Below, piece by piece: positions 1 through 10,588 of a stretch of 64,000 bases of DNA. Under the pieces are notes generated by a model, which worked only from the letters and a program-made list of their open reading frames with translations, made no database searches and had not been told where the DNA came from. Location of the stretch: positions 391,057,039 through 391,121,038 of the forward strand of contig CM046879.1 of assembly GCA_025667525.1 (NCBI GenBank), given 5' to 3'. Positions within the stretch are counted from its first letter, which is position 1, and the number at the start of each line of letters is the position of its first letter. The position numbers and the translations under genes are program-made. The stretch is from Glebionis coronaria. Lineage: Eukaryota > Streptophyta > Magnoliopsida > Asterales > Asteraceae.

Positions 1-683
1 TTTGCATTTTATATATCTTTTCTTTTGCTTTTCATCAAAAATATATAAAAAGGAAAAAATATAATAAAACATGGTTTTAACAAGTTTAGATTTCTTTGAC
101 ATATTAGGCCCGCCATGGATATTTTGACTCAACCCGAGTTTGCTTATTTTAGCACTCTCTAGCTAGTATCCTTAACCATGTAGTCCTTCATTGGTCTATT
201 AGGCTAAGCTTCCACCAATTTCATTCTTTGAAATTTTAAATTTGTGGAGAATGGGAAATGATAGAGTTGAAGCAAGTGTAAAAGGGCTAGATAGACTTCA
301 TGGCAATTACTTGTGGCTAAACCCTTCTCTTCTTGACCTCTATCTTCTTCGCTTGTATATAATTGTTAATAAATAATCAAGTACGGTTTTAATTGGTTTG
401 TAATCTCTTATGCATTTTTGGCTAATCATTTATGGTTGATATGAGTACGTCTTAAGATTCTAAGTTAGCACGTTTTATGTGTACTAGAATTGTGTCATGC
501 TCCATATTTAGCGGGTGTTTTTCCTTTTCTTCTTTGCAAATTTCTTGGTGAGGAATAAAGAAAAATAAGAGCGGCTTATAAAAAAATGATGAGTGGCTAG
601 AAAAAAAAAGAAAAAGAAAAAAAAAAATAATGCAAGACTCCCAAGAGGGGCAGTGTGGTGTTAATTATAGTGACTATTGAGTT

Positions 684-757
684 CCAATATTACCTTGACG
701 GGTTGCGGGGATTCAATAGATTGCTCCAATCCAATATTACCTTGACAGGTTGCGGGG
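684..757 (+). repeat. Imperfect 27-bp direct repeat in element A
   Basis: Two copies of ccaatattaccttgac followed by (g/a)ggttgcgggg lie at 684-710 and 731-757. They differ at one base and are 47 bp apart start to start. I did not see this block in the 3' regions of B, E2 or E8, so it may be a local duplication. Confidence 0.8.
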
Positions 758-1423
758 TTGAAGATCCAAAATCTCAAAAAGATGCGGATGTAAATTATTG
801 CGTGAGTTTTATTTTTCTTTCCTTAGCGAGTGTGTAGTTACTTATGAAAGCATGGCATGAGGATTTTACACATAAGGCGAATGACTTATTACTCTTAATA
901 CGGACTTATATAAATTGTGAGCGGTTTTTCAAGTAATGGATGAGAAGATTACTTAGGATTAAAACCGTCCTTCCTTATTTTTGGATTTTACACTTCTTAT
1001 ATTTCACGCTTGAATAATGACAAATTTGCCCACAAGCAATTTGCTCAAATAATAACCGGTTCCACATTTAATTGTCATGAATAAGTTGATGCACTTTTTA
1101 CTTGTGAATGCAATGATCCCATTTACTAGCTTGGTATGGGGAAAGTGAAACTTGAGGGTGATAAGTGTCCATGGTACCCAAGCCCTAATCCAAGTCATTG
1201 AATTCTTTATGAGTTATTTCCATCAAAACCATTTCAAGAAAAATCAAAAAGATATAGATAGAATTGTATTTTAATCCATTGCATTGTATATAATCAAAAT
1301 CATGCATCATATAGTGTAGAGTAGTGTAGATGCATTCCTAAATGGCCAAGGTCGGTTAATTATGAGAAAAGTGTAACTTGGTGCTTTAAAATGCTGCATT
1401 GCATGAGGACATGGCAATGGTCA

Positions 1424-1436
1424 AGTGGAGGGGAGT
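1424..1436 (+). other. Polypurine tract of element A
   Basis: The purine run agtggaggggagt ends directly at the first base of the 3' LTR. It matches the position and form of the tracts in B (agtgtaggggatt, 7482-7494), E2 and E8, which prime plus-strand DNA synthesis in LTR retrotransposons. Confidence 0.8.
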
Positions 1437-4132
1437 TGATAAGTGTGAAAACACTCATCAATAATGATCCAAATACCACTCAAAACACTGTTAAATACAT
1501 CATATTTAACTGTTAATTATCAGAATTACGTGTGTATTTTGTGTTTGTGTATTTTCAGGTAATATAGGTACATTTGAGATAAACACGAGCTTTCAAGGAT
1601 TAATTTGATCAAAAGACGAAGAAAAGGACGAAAGATGATCCGAGGACCTTATTTGCCAAACTTCCAAAGATCAAGGGCTTAAAGTGCAATTACTACAATG
1701 ATAAAGGATGGAAAAGATATTACTTAAAACCTTTATATACATTTGGAAAGAATGAAAAATGGGAGGACTAAAAAGAAATTTAAACAAAAGAAATAAGTTT
1801 ACTTAAACAAGGTCAAGTTGACCAAACCGGTCAAATGACACCTAAACACATAAACACGTCTGCATCTTCTTCATTGCTTCAAGAGAGAGAAAGAAATAAG
1901 ACGGTTTCATCTCCCTCACCTCCCAAACCTGCAAGTCAATATCAAGGTCGATCCAGGAAGATTCAGCCAAAGTTTTCAACAGCAAAAGTGCTTATCTTTT
2001 TCTCCTTAACATGATGGAATTGATTAATTAGATCAATACTCAAGAACGAAGAAAGCCCCAAATGTGTAGAAGATGAAGAACAAGATGAATCCTCGTATTA
2101 AACACGTGGCATCCACTCATTGGATAGACCACGTCATCAATCTTCTCTCGCGGCTATAAAAAGACATGAAGACCCTCATTAGAAACCGGTTAGCATAGGT
2201 GTAGTTTCACATAGATAGGTTAGATAGAATAGGTAGTTAGGTTTTCTTTCAAAGCTTATTGATTTTCAGTTAGAAGTTTGTTTAGAAATTAGTTACGATT
2301 CAGTTTCCTTTTGTAACCGAATTCTCCATTAATGAAATTTAAGAACTTCAGTTTTCTAAATCCTTTACTATCTCTTATTTTCACCTTTTCGTCTTATTTG
2401 GATAAGCTTTCGTGTTATAAGCTTTTTCTAGCTTATTAGATTTGATTTCAGAATATAATGAATTGTGCTCATTTGATATTGATAATAGAGTTACTAGTTA
2501 GTTCATAGAGTTTATAAACCAGTTCGAGTACTGTTCACGTAGAAATTAGCTTGTTAAACTTGTGATTTCAGTTTTAGGGATAAGTGGTTTTAGCTTCAGT
2601 TTCAGCTTTTCATTCAGTTTTTATGTCTGTTAAATTGACAGATATCTTTTCAGTGTGATAGTAGGATTCAGCTTTCAGTTTTGTAGTTAACTGATAATAA
2701 TCATTTAGTCAATTAAAATTAGTGCAGTAAAGGTTTTCTGATCAAGGACAAGATAAGCAGATCAAACACGTCAGATTGAAGAAATTAGATCAGTTTTAGA
2801 ATTTTTGATATATTAGTAGTTAGATAGATTTGAAGTTGTTATCGTTGTCTTTTTAAGCTGATGAGTTTTCGTTCAGTAGTCAGATTTGCAAATAGTTCAT
2901 TTGTGTTCAAGTTTTTGCAGGTGTAACTTGATTTTATGCAGGTTTCTTTATCGAGGGATCTGTTTGGTTTCTCTACATTCTTATCTCAAGTTTGCAGGGT
3001 CACTTTGGATTTGTTGATTCATTAGATGCTGGCACTATAATTCGGAGAAGATTCTTTGTCTGTTTTAATGAATCGGTTAGATTAGCAGTCGAGTTCAGTA
3101 GTGTGTTTGGTCTCAAGCCGGCTCAGCGCCGAGCTTCGCCATCAGTGGACTGGCTTCGGATGCAGGGAAGTCTTATCTTTCTTTGTTGATTTTTTGCATA
3201 ATAGTAGCTTGAATCCTTTCGTAGCATAACTATAGTATAAGATTAGTTCTATTTGTTAGTATTGTACGTGCTTACTAGATCTTATGTTCCTGGTCTATTC
3301 TTCGTTAGAATTTAAGACTTTCGACTTCGAGTAGTGTTTGGAATGGTGATATAGGCAGATTTGGTTTTAGTTGATCAGTCGTTTAACTGTTTTTTTTAGC
3401 AGTCAGATAGAACTAGAAGAGTTTGAGTAAGTTCATTTTTCGAAATTACTATTCATGTTTTAATGAAATTTGATCAATTTGTTAACCTGTTGTTGATATC
3501 AGTTCTTGATAATAACTGTTCAACTAGTGATTGGCAGCTGAATTTAAGCAGTTTTGGATGGTTAGTAGCTCAGATTTGTCTTTACTTTTGTTTTTTTTAA
3601 GCAGTTTAAGTTGTCATGATGAATTGGTTGTTCAAAATACGTGGAAAGTTGTCCAGCCTGTTAAGTTTGTTAATGGACATTTAAGTTGGTTGGGCTGAGT
3701 ATTGTTTTTGGGCCAGCTGTCCAGTATTTAGATTTGGATTCAAATGACAAGTTTGTGAATTGGATTTCAGTTTAAATTTCATTTGTGCATTCTATTCTTA
3801 GAATTGTAATTTTGGTTTTACAAATTGTCTTTTAGATTTTATATATTGAGTTTTCTATTTTGTATTTTGTATTTTTCATTAGAAGTTTAAATTTGTATTT
3901 TTAATTGTTCTTAAATTTTGTGCATTTAAATGTCGTACTTGCAATATGTTCTAGATAGTACGTATACATAGTGTATTATAGATATTTTTACATTTTTGAA
4001 TGCTTTTTCGTGCTAAGTAGAAATAGAATACCATTCAACTTTTACAACCAAAAACAATTAAGTCGAGCCTAAAAACGTTATATCAATTCGAATCGAGCTG
4101 AGAAGACAACTACACTAAAAAAACGATTATCA
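1437..4132 (+). repeat. 3' LTR of element A (2,696 bp)
   Basis: The LTR starts TGATAAGTGTG directly after the purine tract and ends ATTATCA, giving matched TGAT...ATCA ends. After 4132 the sequence resumes as the 3' region of element B, at the same point where B relatives read gctagtattcttaacc, so the insertion site is well defined (right target copy GTATT, 4133-4137). The last 120 bp (ccaaaaacaattaagtcg, then tcaattcgaatcga) resemble the ends of the B, C and E2 LTRs. The middle, about 2260-3790, is rich in TTCAGTT/CAGTTTT words. A frame of 65 codons at 2992-3189 has no support as a gene. Confidence 0.85.
2102..2163 (+). promoter_or_regulatory. Putative LTR promoter of element A: G-box, CCAAT and TATA box
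   Basis: An ACACGTGGC G-box/ABRE-like word (2102-2110), an inverted CCAAT (attgg), an ACGTCA word and a TATA-like ctataaaaag (2154-2163) lie within 60 bp. The layout fits a Pol II core promoter in the U3 part of the LTR. The element words are standard plant promoter motifs; activity is inferred. Confidence 0.5.
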
Positions 4133-4791
4133 GTATTCTTAACCATATGGACCTTAATTGGTTTATTAGGCTAAGCATCCACGAGTCTCATTACTTGAGA
4201 TTTTAAATTGTGGAGAACGAGAGATGATAGAGTCAATTATAAGTTTTGTATTCTTTCATGAATTTATGTGAGTTAATTATGAGCTTTTTCTCCCATCGCT
4301 TGTTAATAAATGTATGCAATAAATTAGCTCGTATGATTTGAAAAGTTACTTAGCTTCTAGCCCAAGATCGTTTAAAAGTTTCTCGGGATTCATTAGAGTT
4401 CATAGCCAAGGCATAACTTATTGAAGCGGTATGCGAAGATTGGCGAGTCCAAAAATGCCCTAACAAGGCACGAGGGCTCCATTTTGTTGCTAAAGATCCA
4501 AAGTTATGTGAAGAATCATTTATCAATAATCAATATGAAGGATCGAGACACACGACGAGAAGCAATTACTCCCAAAAAGATCATGGAGAAGTCTATCCGA
4601 AAAGACCCTAACAAGGTATGAGGAAAAATAGATCCAAGTCCGAAAAGGAGGCGGATTGTTGTATATCAAAATTCCAAATAAAGATTGGAGAAAAATAAAG
4701 AAGTCGTGGTCCAAGTTTGAAGAATCTCTCAAATACTTCAAGTGAAGAAATTCCTATTATGAAGAGAAGACCATTATTTCAAGAACGTCTC
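4133..4791 (+). mobile_element. Element B (Athila-like): 3' untranslated region, first part
   Basis: This segment continues, after solo LTR C, at 6916. Its reverse complement matches the 3' region of E2 (about 14140-14790) and of E8 (about 61290-61950), including the gaagagaagaccattatttc block near the right edge. In E2 the corresponding sequence runs uninterrupted through the C insertion point. It holds a conserved short open frame at 4421-4621, listed separately. Confidence 0.8.
4421..4621 (+). CDS. Conserved 66-codon frame in Athila 3' region (B copy), uncertain
   Basis: The frame starts MKRYAKIGES and includes ALTRHEGSILLLKIQ and INMKDRDTRREA. Frames of similar length and start occur in E2 (14301-14501) and E8 (61466-61657). 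A ctaacaaggca / ctaacaaggta direct repeat lies inside. I know no family for it. It could be a small protein or simply conserved non-coding sequence that happens to stay open; the high similarity of the three copies at the DNA level does not separate these. Confidence 0.25.
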   Translation: MKRYAKIGESKNALTRHEGSILLLKIQSYVKNHLSIINMKDRDTRREAITPKKIMEKSIRKDPNKV

Positions 4792-5252
4792 TGATAGGTG
4801 TGTAAACACCCATCCTTTTTACCACTTAATTACAATAATAACCGAGCTAAAACGTGTATTTTATGTCATTTATGTCGGAATTATGCGTGGTTTGTGTTTT
4901 TGTTGTGATTTAGGACGAAAAGGTGAAAAGTGGAGAAAACACGGCATTCACGGGCTTTTATCGAAGAAAAAGACGACAGATGAAGTCGAAAGATCAAGAG
5001 TGGAAAAAGAACGGAAGTCCAAGACCAATTCTGAAGATTTATCGAAGAAAAAGTCAAAAGACGGAAGTTTACCAAAAGCCGAAGAACTCAAGTCGTATTT
5101 ATTGAAGAATTAAAAGACAAGTTCAAAGAAATCCCGAAACAAAGCAATTAAGTCCAAGATTTAAGAAGATTAAAAGGCTTAAGGACTAAAGCATGCAATT
5201 AAGGAAAAGAAGAAAGAGGGAGGAAGCTTCCTAAGCTCCTCCATAATCTCCC

Positions 5253-5262
5253 CTATAAATAG
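5253..5262 (+). promoter_or_regulatory. TATA box of solo LTR C
   Basis: The word ctataaatag lies about 460 bp from the LTR start. The same word occurs at 7926-7935 in the B LTR, and ctataaatac in reverse at 13147-13156 and 39598-39607 in the E2 LTRs, so position and sequence are conserved across LTR types. Confidence 0.7.
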
Positions 5263-5824
5263 TTTGTTATGTTTTCATTTCATAGTTTTTGGCTAACTTG
5301 ACAAATTAGCTCTTCCACCATTTTCATTTTCTTGCAACTTTATTTTCATGTCATTTTAATTAATTGTCTTCCACTTTAATTCCTTTAATTCAAGTAAATG
5401 TTTTTAATTTTGTTGTTTAATCTTTATTTTCCTTTAATCAAGATTTTCTTTATCATTCTCATCCTACTTTTCTTGTCTTTGGTTTGATTGTGGTTCGGAT
5501 TAAGCATTGATTTTGCTTAATCTTATTGTTTATTTGATTAAAAAGTTCATCTTTTTATGCTTTTCTAAGTCTTACACGGATTAAGCTTTGAGCTATTCAT
5601 GCTTATTGGCTTATTTAGTGTTTAGCTTATTGTTTTTAGTTTTCTTAATAAGTTTTGCCTTTTTAAAGTTTCTTTTATAAAGTTTGCAATTTTCATATTT
5701 AAAAGCTTTCAAAATATGCTTGATTTCGTTTGATTAAGATTTGAATAAGTTCTTTTTCGTGTGCTTATTGGAAGTGCTTATTGAGACTTTGGCCTATCTC
5801 CATTTTCAGATTATTTGGTGTTCC

Positions 5825-6250
5825 ATCGCAATATTGAGCTTTTACACATTCCGACGCCTCATTCCGATAGGTTGCTTGTTTGTATCGCAATAACCATTTG
5901 TGGTTCTACTTTGCGATAGCTTGTGTTCTCATTCCCTTGTTCCGATCGGGATTGCGATCGCTCATTGCGATCGCATATTCCGACGGAATTTAAGGTATAT
6001 TGCGACGAAGTGCTGCCCAAATTTTGACAGCCACATTCAGATAGAATTTGGCACTTTAATTATTCTGACAATTTTTATTTTTAGACATTCCGATAGTTCT
6101 TTTTTAAAACATTCCGACAGTTTTTATTTAATATAGTATTCCGATACATTTCCTTAGCTTACATTTCGATAGTTTAAAAAAAATATATATAACAACATTC
6201 CGATACAAGCATCAACATTCCGATGGATTCAACAATAAACATTGCGATGG
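5825..6250 (+). repeat. Dispersed ATTCCGAT / ATTGCGAT motif array in LTR C
   Basis: About 17 close variants of attccgat or attgcgat occur at irregular spacing of roughly 15-40 bp, often followed by ag, ac or gg. They are not a tandem repeat, because the sequence between motifs differs. See the matching arrays at 8440-8900, 12357-12645, 38795-39080 and 47845-48475. Confidence 0.8.
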
Positions 6251-6910
6251 AATTAAAGAAATGTCATGCTAGCTTGCTAGCTTACCCTTTTTTCCCGCCC
6301 AATTTGAGCTAGTAGGCTGCTAGCTTGAGCTAGCTGCCTGCCTGCTAGCTTGTTTATTTATTTATTTTGTTCCGTAATTGTTCAGTTTAATCTGAAAGTT
6401 TTTTCGATTTTATTTTTGAAAGTTACGTATTTTTAGTTGAATTTTTCGTCTATTTTTAAAATTAATATTTTTCGTAAAGTTCAAGTTTTATCTTTTATTT
6501 AGTACCCGCTTTAGGTTTTGCATCGTTTAGCTTTAAAGTACCATCTTAGTTTTATTCTCTCCTTTTACATCAAGTAAACTTTATTTTCGAGTCGATAGTT
6601 AATTTCTTCGTTTAGTTTTATTTTAATTAATTGTATCGCTTTAAATTTCGTTTTATTATTTGTTTTAATATTAGTTTTAATATCGTTTTAATTTTTAGTT
6701 TTTAATATTCACCTTGTTTAACTTTTATTATTTGTACTTGTCTTTAGTTTGTTTTTAAATACTTTTCGCATTTACTTTTTAACTATTTATAGATAATCAA
6801 CTTCCCTTTTTCTTAACCAAAAACAATTGAGTCGCACTTTAAACCGGAAATCAATTCGTTAAGACACCGAGAAAACGAACTTTTTTTAACCTAGCAAAAT
6901 CCTTGTATCA

Positions 6911-7494
6911 GTCTCTCAAGATTTGAAGTATGAAGTCAATGCCAAATATCGATCCAAGAAAGGTCTCAAATCGTGAAACGAGTTATGCCAAGAAATGAAC
7001 TTTATGAGGTTTCGAGAAGCAGTTTTAAAAGATTTTGTCCTTTAGCTAACTATTGATTAAATCGTCCTACTTTATTTTCGGCCTAAATAAAATATCGAAA
7101 TAAGTAAAAAAATGCATCCTCGTGATCATTCAAGACAAAAATAAAATATAAGAGATACACCTAGGAATAAGGGGGTCTAAGTGAATAATTGAGCCACATG
7201 AGTAAGTGTTAGCTTTACTAACTTATAATAACAATGATCTCATTTTTAAGCTTGATATGGGGAACATGAAACTTGAGGGTGATAAACATTCATGACACCA
7301 AAAGCCCTAATGTAAGTCTTAGATTTCTTAACAAGTTACTTCCTTCAAATATTTTGAAATTTTCTATCTTTTAGTTTTTATTATCGTAATATGTAATAAA
7401 GGCTAAGGTGGGTTAATTATGATGGAAAATTTAAATCTTGCTTTGAAATTAATGCATTGCATGAGGTCATTGCAATGGTCAAGTGTAGGGGATT
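6911..7494 (+). mobile_element. Element B: 3' untranslated region, second part, with purine tract
   Basis: The sequence resumes with the GTCTC duplication and then matches the E2 3' region (about 13600-14130, reverse complement). It ends in agtgtaggggatt (7482-7494) before the LTR. The ccctaatgtaagtctt and aaacttgagggtgataa blocks are shared with elements A and E8. No gene is visible. Confidence 0.85.
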
Positions 7495-9157
7495 TAATAA
7501 ATGTGAAAAAACTTATCATTTTACCACTTGAAACAATTAAAAACAAGACCAAAACGTGTGTTTAATGTTGTAAAAGTCGAAATTATGCGTGGTTTTTGTT
7601 TTTGTTGTGTTTTAGTACCAAAATATGAAAAAAGAAGAAAACACGAGGCTTTTATCGAAGAAAAAGACAAAAGAATAAGTCAAAAGATCAAGAGTGCAAA
7701 AAGAACGGAAGTCAAAGGCCTATTCTGAAGATTTATCGAAGAAAAAGACCAAAGACGGAAGTTTAACGAAGTCGAAGAACCAAGTCTAATAAAAGAAGAA
7801 AATTAGAAGACGGGTTCATTTTATCATTCGACAAATCCCGAGACAAAGTCAAGAAAGAAGAAGTAATTAAAAAGACGAGAAGATAAAGTGAAAGAAGGAA
7901 GCAACAACACCAACTTCCCTTCCACCTATAAATAGAGAAAAAAAACTTTCATTTGTTTTATTAGTTAGTAGATAATTAGTTTATATTTCAAGTTTAAGGA
8001 GTAGGTTACTTTCTCTCTCTAGTTTTTCTTTCATGTTCTTAAGCTTTTCATCTTAATATTTAAGTTTGTGAATCTTAATCTTCATCTTTAATTCAATCTT
8101 TTGAAATTAATCTCATTCTTCCTTTCTTGTTTTAAATCTTATGTTTGATTTGGTTAATCATGTAGCTTATTTGATCTTATTGCTTATTTGATATAAGTGC
8201 TTATTTCTTTGTTCTTATTGTTTTGATGTGGTTGATGTTATAACTTATTGTGCTTATTGCTTATTGTATGTTTAGTTTATTTTTAATTGAGTGGATTTGG
8301 TAGATTAATGTTTTTAAAGTTGATTTTATATATTTTGCTTATTTGGTGTTTTTAGAGTTTTTAATTTGTGTCTTGTTTAGATTTTCTTAAAATTTGTTTA
8401 GCTTAATTTTTGGTTATTTGCTTATTTGGTTTTAGCTTATTTTCATTTAATCCGACTTAACAAACCCTCTTTATCCGAATTATATTTCAAACATTTTTCC
8501 CGAATTAGGTTCATTTAGAATTATTCCGAATTAAATCTAAATCTATGTTTCCCGAATTAGCTTATTAAAATCTTTTCCTAGTTCAAATTTAGTAAATTCC
8601 AAATTAGGTGCAATATCAATTTTTCCGAATTAAAAACTTTTAAGAATTCCGAATTACATATAACATTTACATTCCGAACTAAGTATAAGAAATCAAAATT
8701 CCGAATTAGCCTTTAGTCTTTTTTTTGAATTAGGTAATATTGCATGTTTTCTAAATTAGGTGTAAACTTCTTTTTCCGAATAACGTTTTGTGTGGGCTTT
8801 CCGAATTAGGTCTCACTTAATTATTTCGAATTGTTTCATTATCTGTTATTCCGAATTATGATTGAACTTGTTTTCCGAATACATTTTGATTTTGAATTCC
8901 GAATTGTTTTTAAACTTTTTATTTTTCCCACCATTTTTGTCAAGTTAATTTCAAAGTGTTTTATTTTGTTTTTAATCAAGTTTTAAATTTGCTTTATTTC
9001 TTTTAAATTTTGTCATTTAGTTTATACTTTTAAAGTTTTAATTTTTAATTAGAAATAGACAATCATTTTTCTCTTTTATCCACCAAGAACAACCGAGTCA
9101 CACTTAAAACCCGATTTCAATTCGAATCGAAACGAAGAACTAGTTTTACAATTATTA
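7495..9157 (+). repeat. 3' LTR of element B (1,663 bp), TA...TA ends
   Basis: The LTR starts TAATAAATGTG after the purine tract and ends CAATTATTA. After 9157 the sequence changes to the E1 LTR, so B was inserted in the E1 3' LTR (right target copy GTTTC, 9158-9162; the left copy is outside the window). A TATA box lies at 7926-7935. The last 90 bp share the accaagaacaaccgagtc / tcaattcgaatcga end signature with A and C. An array of TTCCGAATTA words lies at about 8440-8900. A lysine-rich frame at 7528-7728 corresponds, with a frameshift, to those in C and E2. Confidence 0.88.
8440..8900 (+). repeat. Dispersed TTCCGAATTA motif array in B LTR
   Basis: At least 14 close copies of ttccgaatta/ttccgaat occur, several preceded by a or c and followed by g, a or t. 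Spacing is irregular, about 20-35 bp. In this LTR the core ATTCCG is followed by AATT, whereas in C and E2 it is followed by AT. Confidence 0.8.
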
Positions 9158-10519
9158 GTTTCCAAAAATAGTAAGTTTCTATAATTAGAAATAAGCTGGA
9201 TTATTGACGTCAAATAAAGTATAATTAGTAAACTACAAGTCATGGTTCAAGTATTATAGCTTGTTAATTAAATAACTTGGTTAATTAATTAAACTATACA
9301 TTATAAGAATTTAATTAAAATACATGTTTTAATTAAATTAAGCTAAGTAAAATACTTTAGGTTATACATGAAATATTAATTTTTAATATTTAACCTAAGT
9401 CATGCATTTAATTAAATTAAATAGTCTAGAAATAATTGAATTAAACATATTTTCTGATTTTAATACTTTCCCGAACCTGAACCCGTGATTTAAAATTTAG
9501 CCCGAGCCCGTACCCGTGTTCCACATATAAGCCGAGCCAAACACCCTTGACAGTGGTGACCCGGCCTAGCCGGTTGCCACTGTCCGAGTCGTGTACCCGC
9601 TGCCGAGCTATGACTATCTGCCGCCCAAACCCGATTCACACCGGTTCGTGACCGGTTCCAACTGTTTTTGTTGTTCGGTTCCCCTTTCCAAAACAAAAGT
9701 CCCACGGAGACTCTATTGGTCTCAGTTGGCACCCGATCCAAACCAAAACCATACCCCGACTCGCTGTCGGGGTCCCTTGCCTGCTTCCGAACCAAACACA
9801 CCCTACAACAAGACCTTGAGGTCTCGGCTGGGCAAAACAGACACCACAGAGAGCCTTGAGGCTCTCGGCTTGGGTCTCGGACGAACAAAGCAACACCAAA
9901 CACACCCTTACTTCATGATTTTAATTAATCCTACATGTTTTTATGATTTGTTATTGATTAATTAAAATACTAACATGAATTCACAAAAGAATTTAATAAG
10001 AAAAGAAAGGTTTTGATTATACCGAATGCGTGAAAGAAAAGGTTATGATCACGAACACGTACACACAAAGAATCAAGTAGCAAAATCGTCTGGATTGTCC
10101 TTGGTGGTGAGCTATTGCCAGCGAAAAGAAGGAAAAGGGAGGCATAGTTTTACTTTTTTTGTAACCTGAAATTATGAGAAACATATCCCTGTGTTTTCTT
10201 ATTATTTGGTTAACATAGGTCATGGGCCAAAAGGACCATCTTTCCCTTTTGTCTCTCTTTGGCCGCGGCACCCTTAAGGCCCACAAGCTAAACCGAAGTT
10301 TTTCCCGAGTTAATTTATATGTCGTAAATGTTCGTTTTTTATTTATCGGGAATTTGGTTATCGTGAACATGTCACATTTATAATATTCATATATACTTGT
10401 TACGAATTGTCGTGTCACGTGTGATAATATTATAAATGGAAGATTTTAATTTTATCGTATTTTCGTGTATTTACTGTTCATGTGTACTGTTCATGGTATT
10501 TTAATGCGGGTTTTACAAC
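9158..10519 (-). repeat. E1 3' LTR, distal fragment (interrupted by B)
   Basis: On the minus strand the LTR starts TGTAAAACCCGC directly after a purine tract and continues to the B insertion point. It matches the E1 5' LTR from about 45150 to 45995 (caagtcatggttcaag, taaaatttagcccgag, and the accggttcgtgaccggtt block). The rest of this LTR should lie left of the window. The GC-rich section 9470-9905 is LTR sequence; its open frames on both strands (up to 137 codons) are judged fortuitous. Confidence 0.88.
9754..9864 (-). repeat. Hairpin-rich island in E1 LTR
   Basis: Three successive inverted repeats are visible: ccccgac/gtcgggg (9754-9772), gacct/aggtc (9812-9823) and gagcc/ggctc (9851-9864), within an otherwise AT-rich LTR. 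The same island in E5 has different palindromes at the equivalent place (51006-51105). Confidence 0.65.
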
Positions 10520-10540
10520 TCTTCCCCTCTAAAAGAACAA
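10520..10540 (-). other. Polypurine tract of E1
   Basis: The plus strand reads actcttcccctctaaaagaa, so the minus strand ends in TTAGAGGGGAAGAGT directly before the LTR start TGTAAAACC. E5 has the same arrangement at 51910-51930. Confidence 0.85.
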
Positions 10541-10588
10541 TTCGTCCTCGAATTAGAGAAAACATAAACTGAAAGAAACATACCTGAA

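Larger units (their letters stand above)
1..1436 (+). mobile_element. Element A (Athila-like): 3' internal untranslated region
   Basis: No convincing coding sequence is present. The stretch shares blocks with the 3' non-coding regions of elements B, E2 and E8: the gctagtatccttaacc block near 165, the ttaaatttgtggagaatg block near 237, a block ending in gaaacttgagggtgataa near 1147-1165, and a purine tract directly before an LTR. This identifies it as the 3' end of an Athila-type Ty3/Gypsy element on the plus strand whose coding part lies left of the window. An A-rich stretch lies near 570-630. Assignment rests on homology within the window. Confidence 0.75.
4792..6910 (+). mobile_element. Solo LTR C (Athila-like, 2,119 bp) with GTCTC target duplication
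   Basis: The copy begins TGATAGGTGTG and ends TTGTATCA. It is flanked by GTCTC at 4787-4791 and 6911-6915. Removing the LTR and one GTCTC restores the sequence seen without interruption in E2 (reverse complement near 14130-14160), which confirms the boundaries. No internal region or second LTR is present, so this is a solo LTR left by recombination between two LTRs. A TATA box (5253-5262), a lysine-rich open frame near the left end (4883-5113) and an ATTCCG motif array (about 5825-6250) lie inside. Confidence 0.93.

Noticed and set aside
9490..9903. 137-codon frame and overlapping frames in GC-rich sequence as a host exon
   Set aside because: The segment is LTR sequence shared with the other E1 LTR (45430-45870), where the frames are broken differently.
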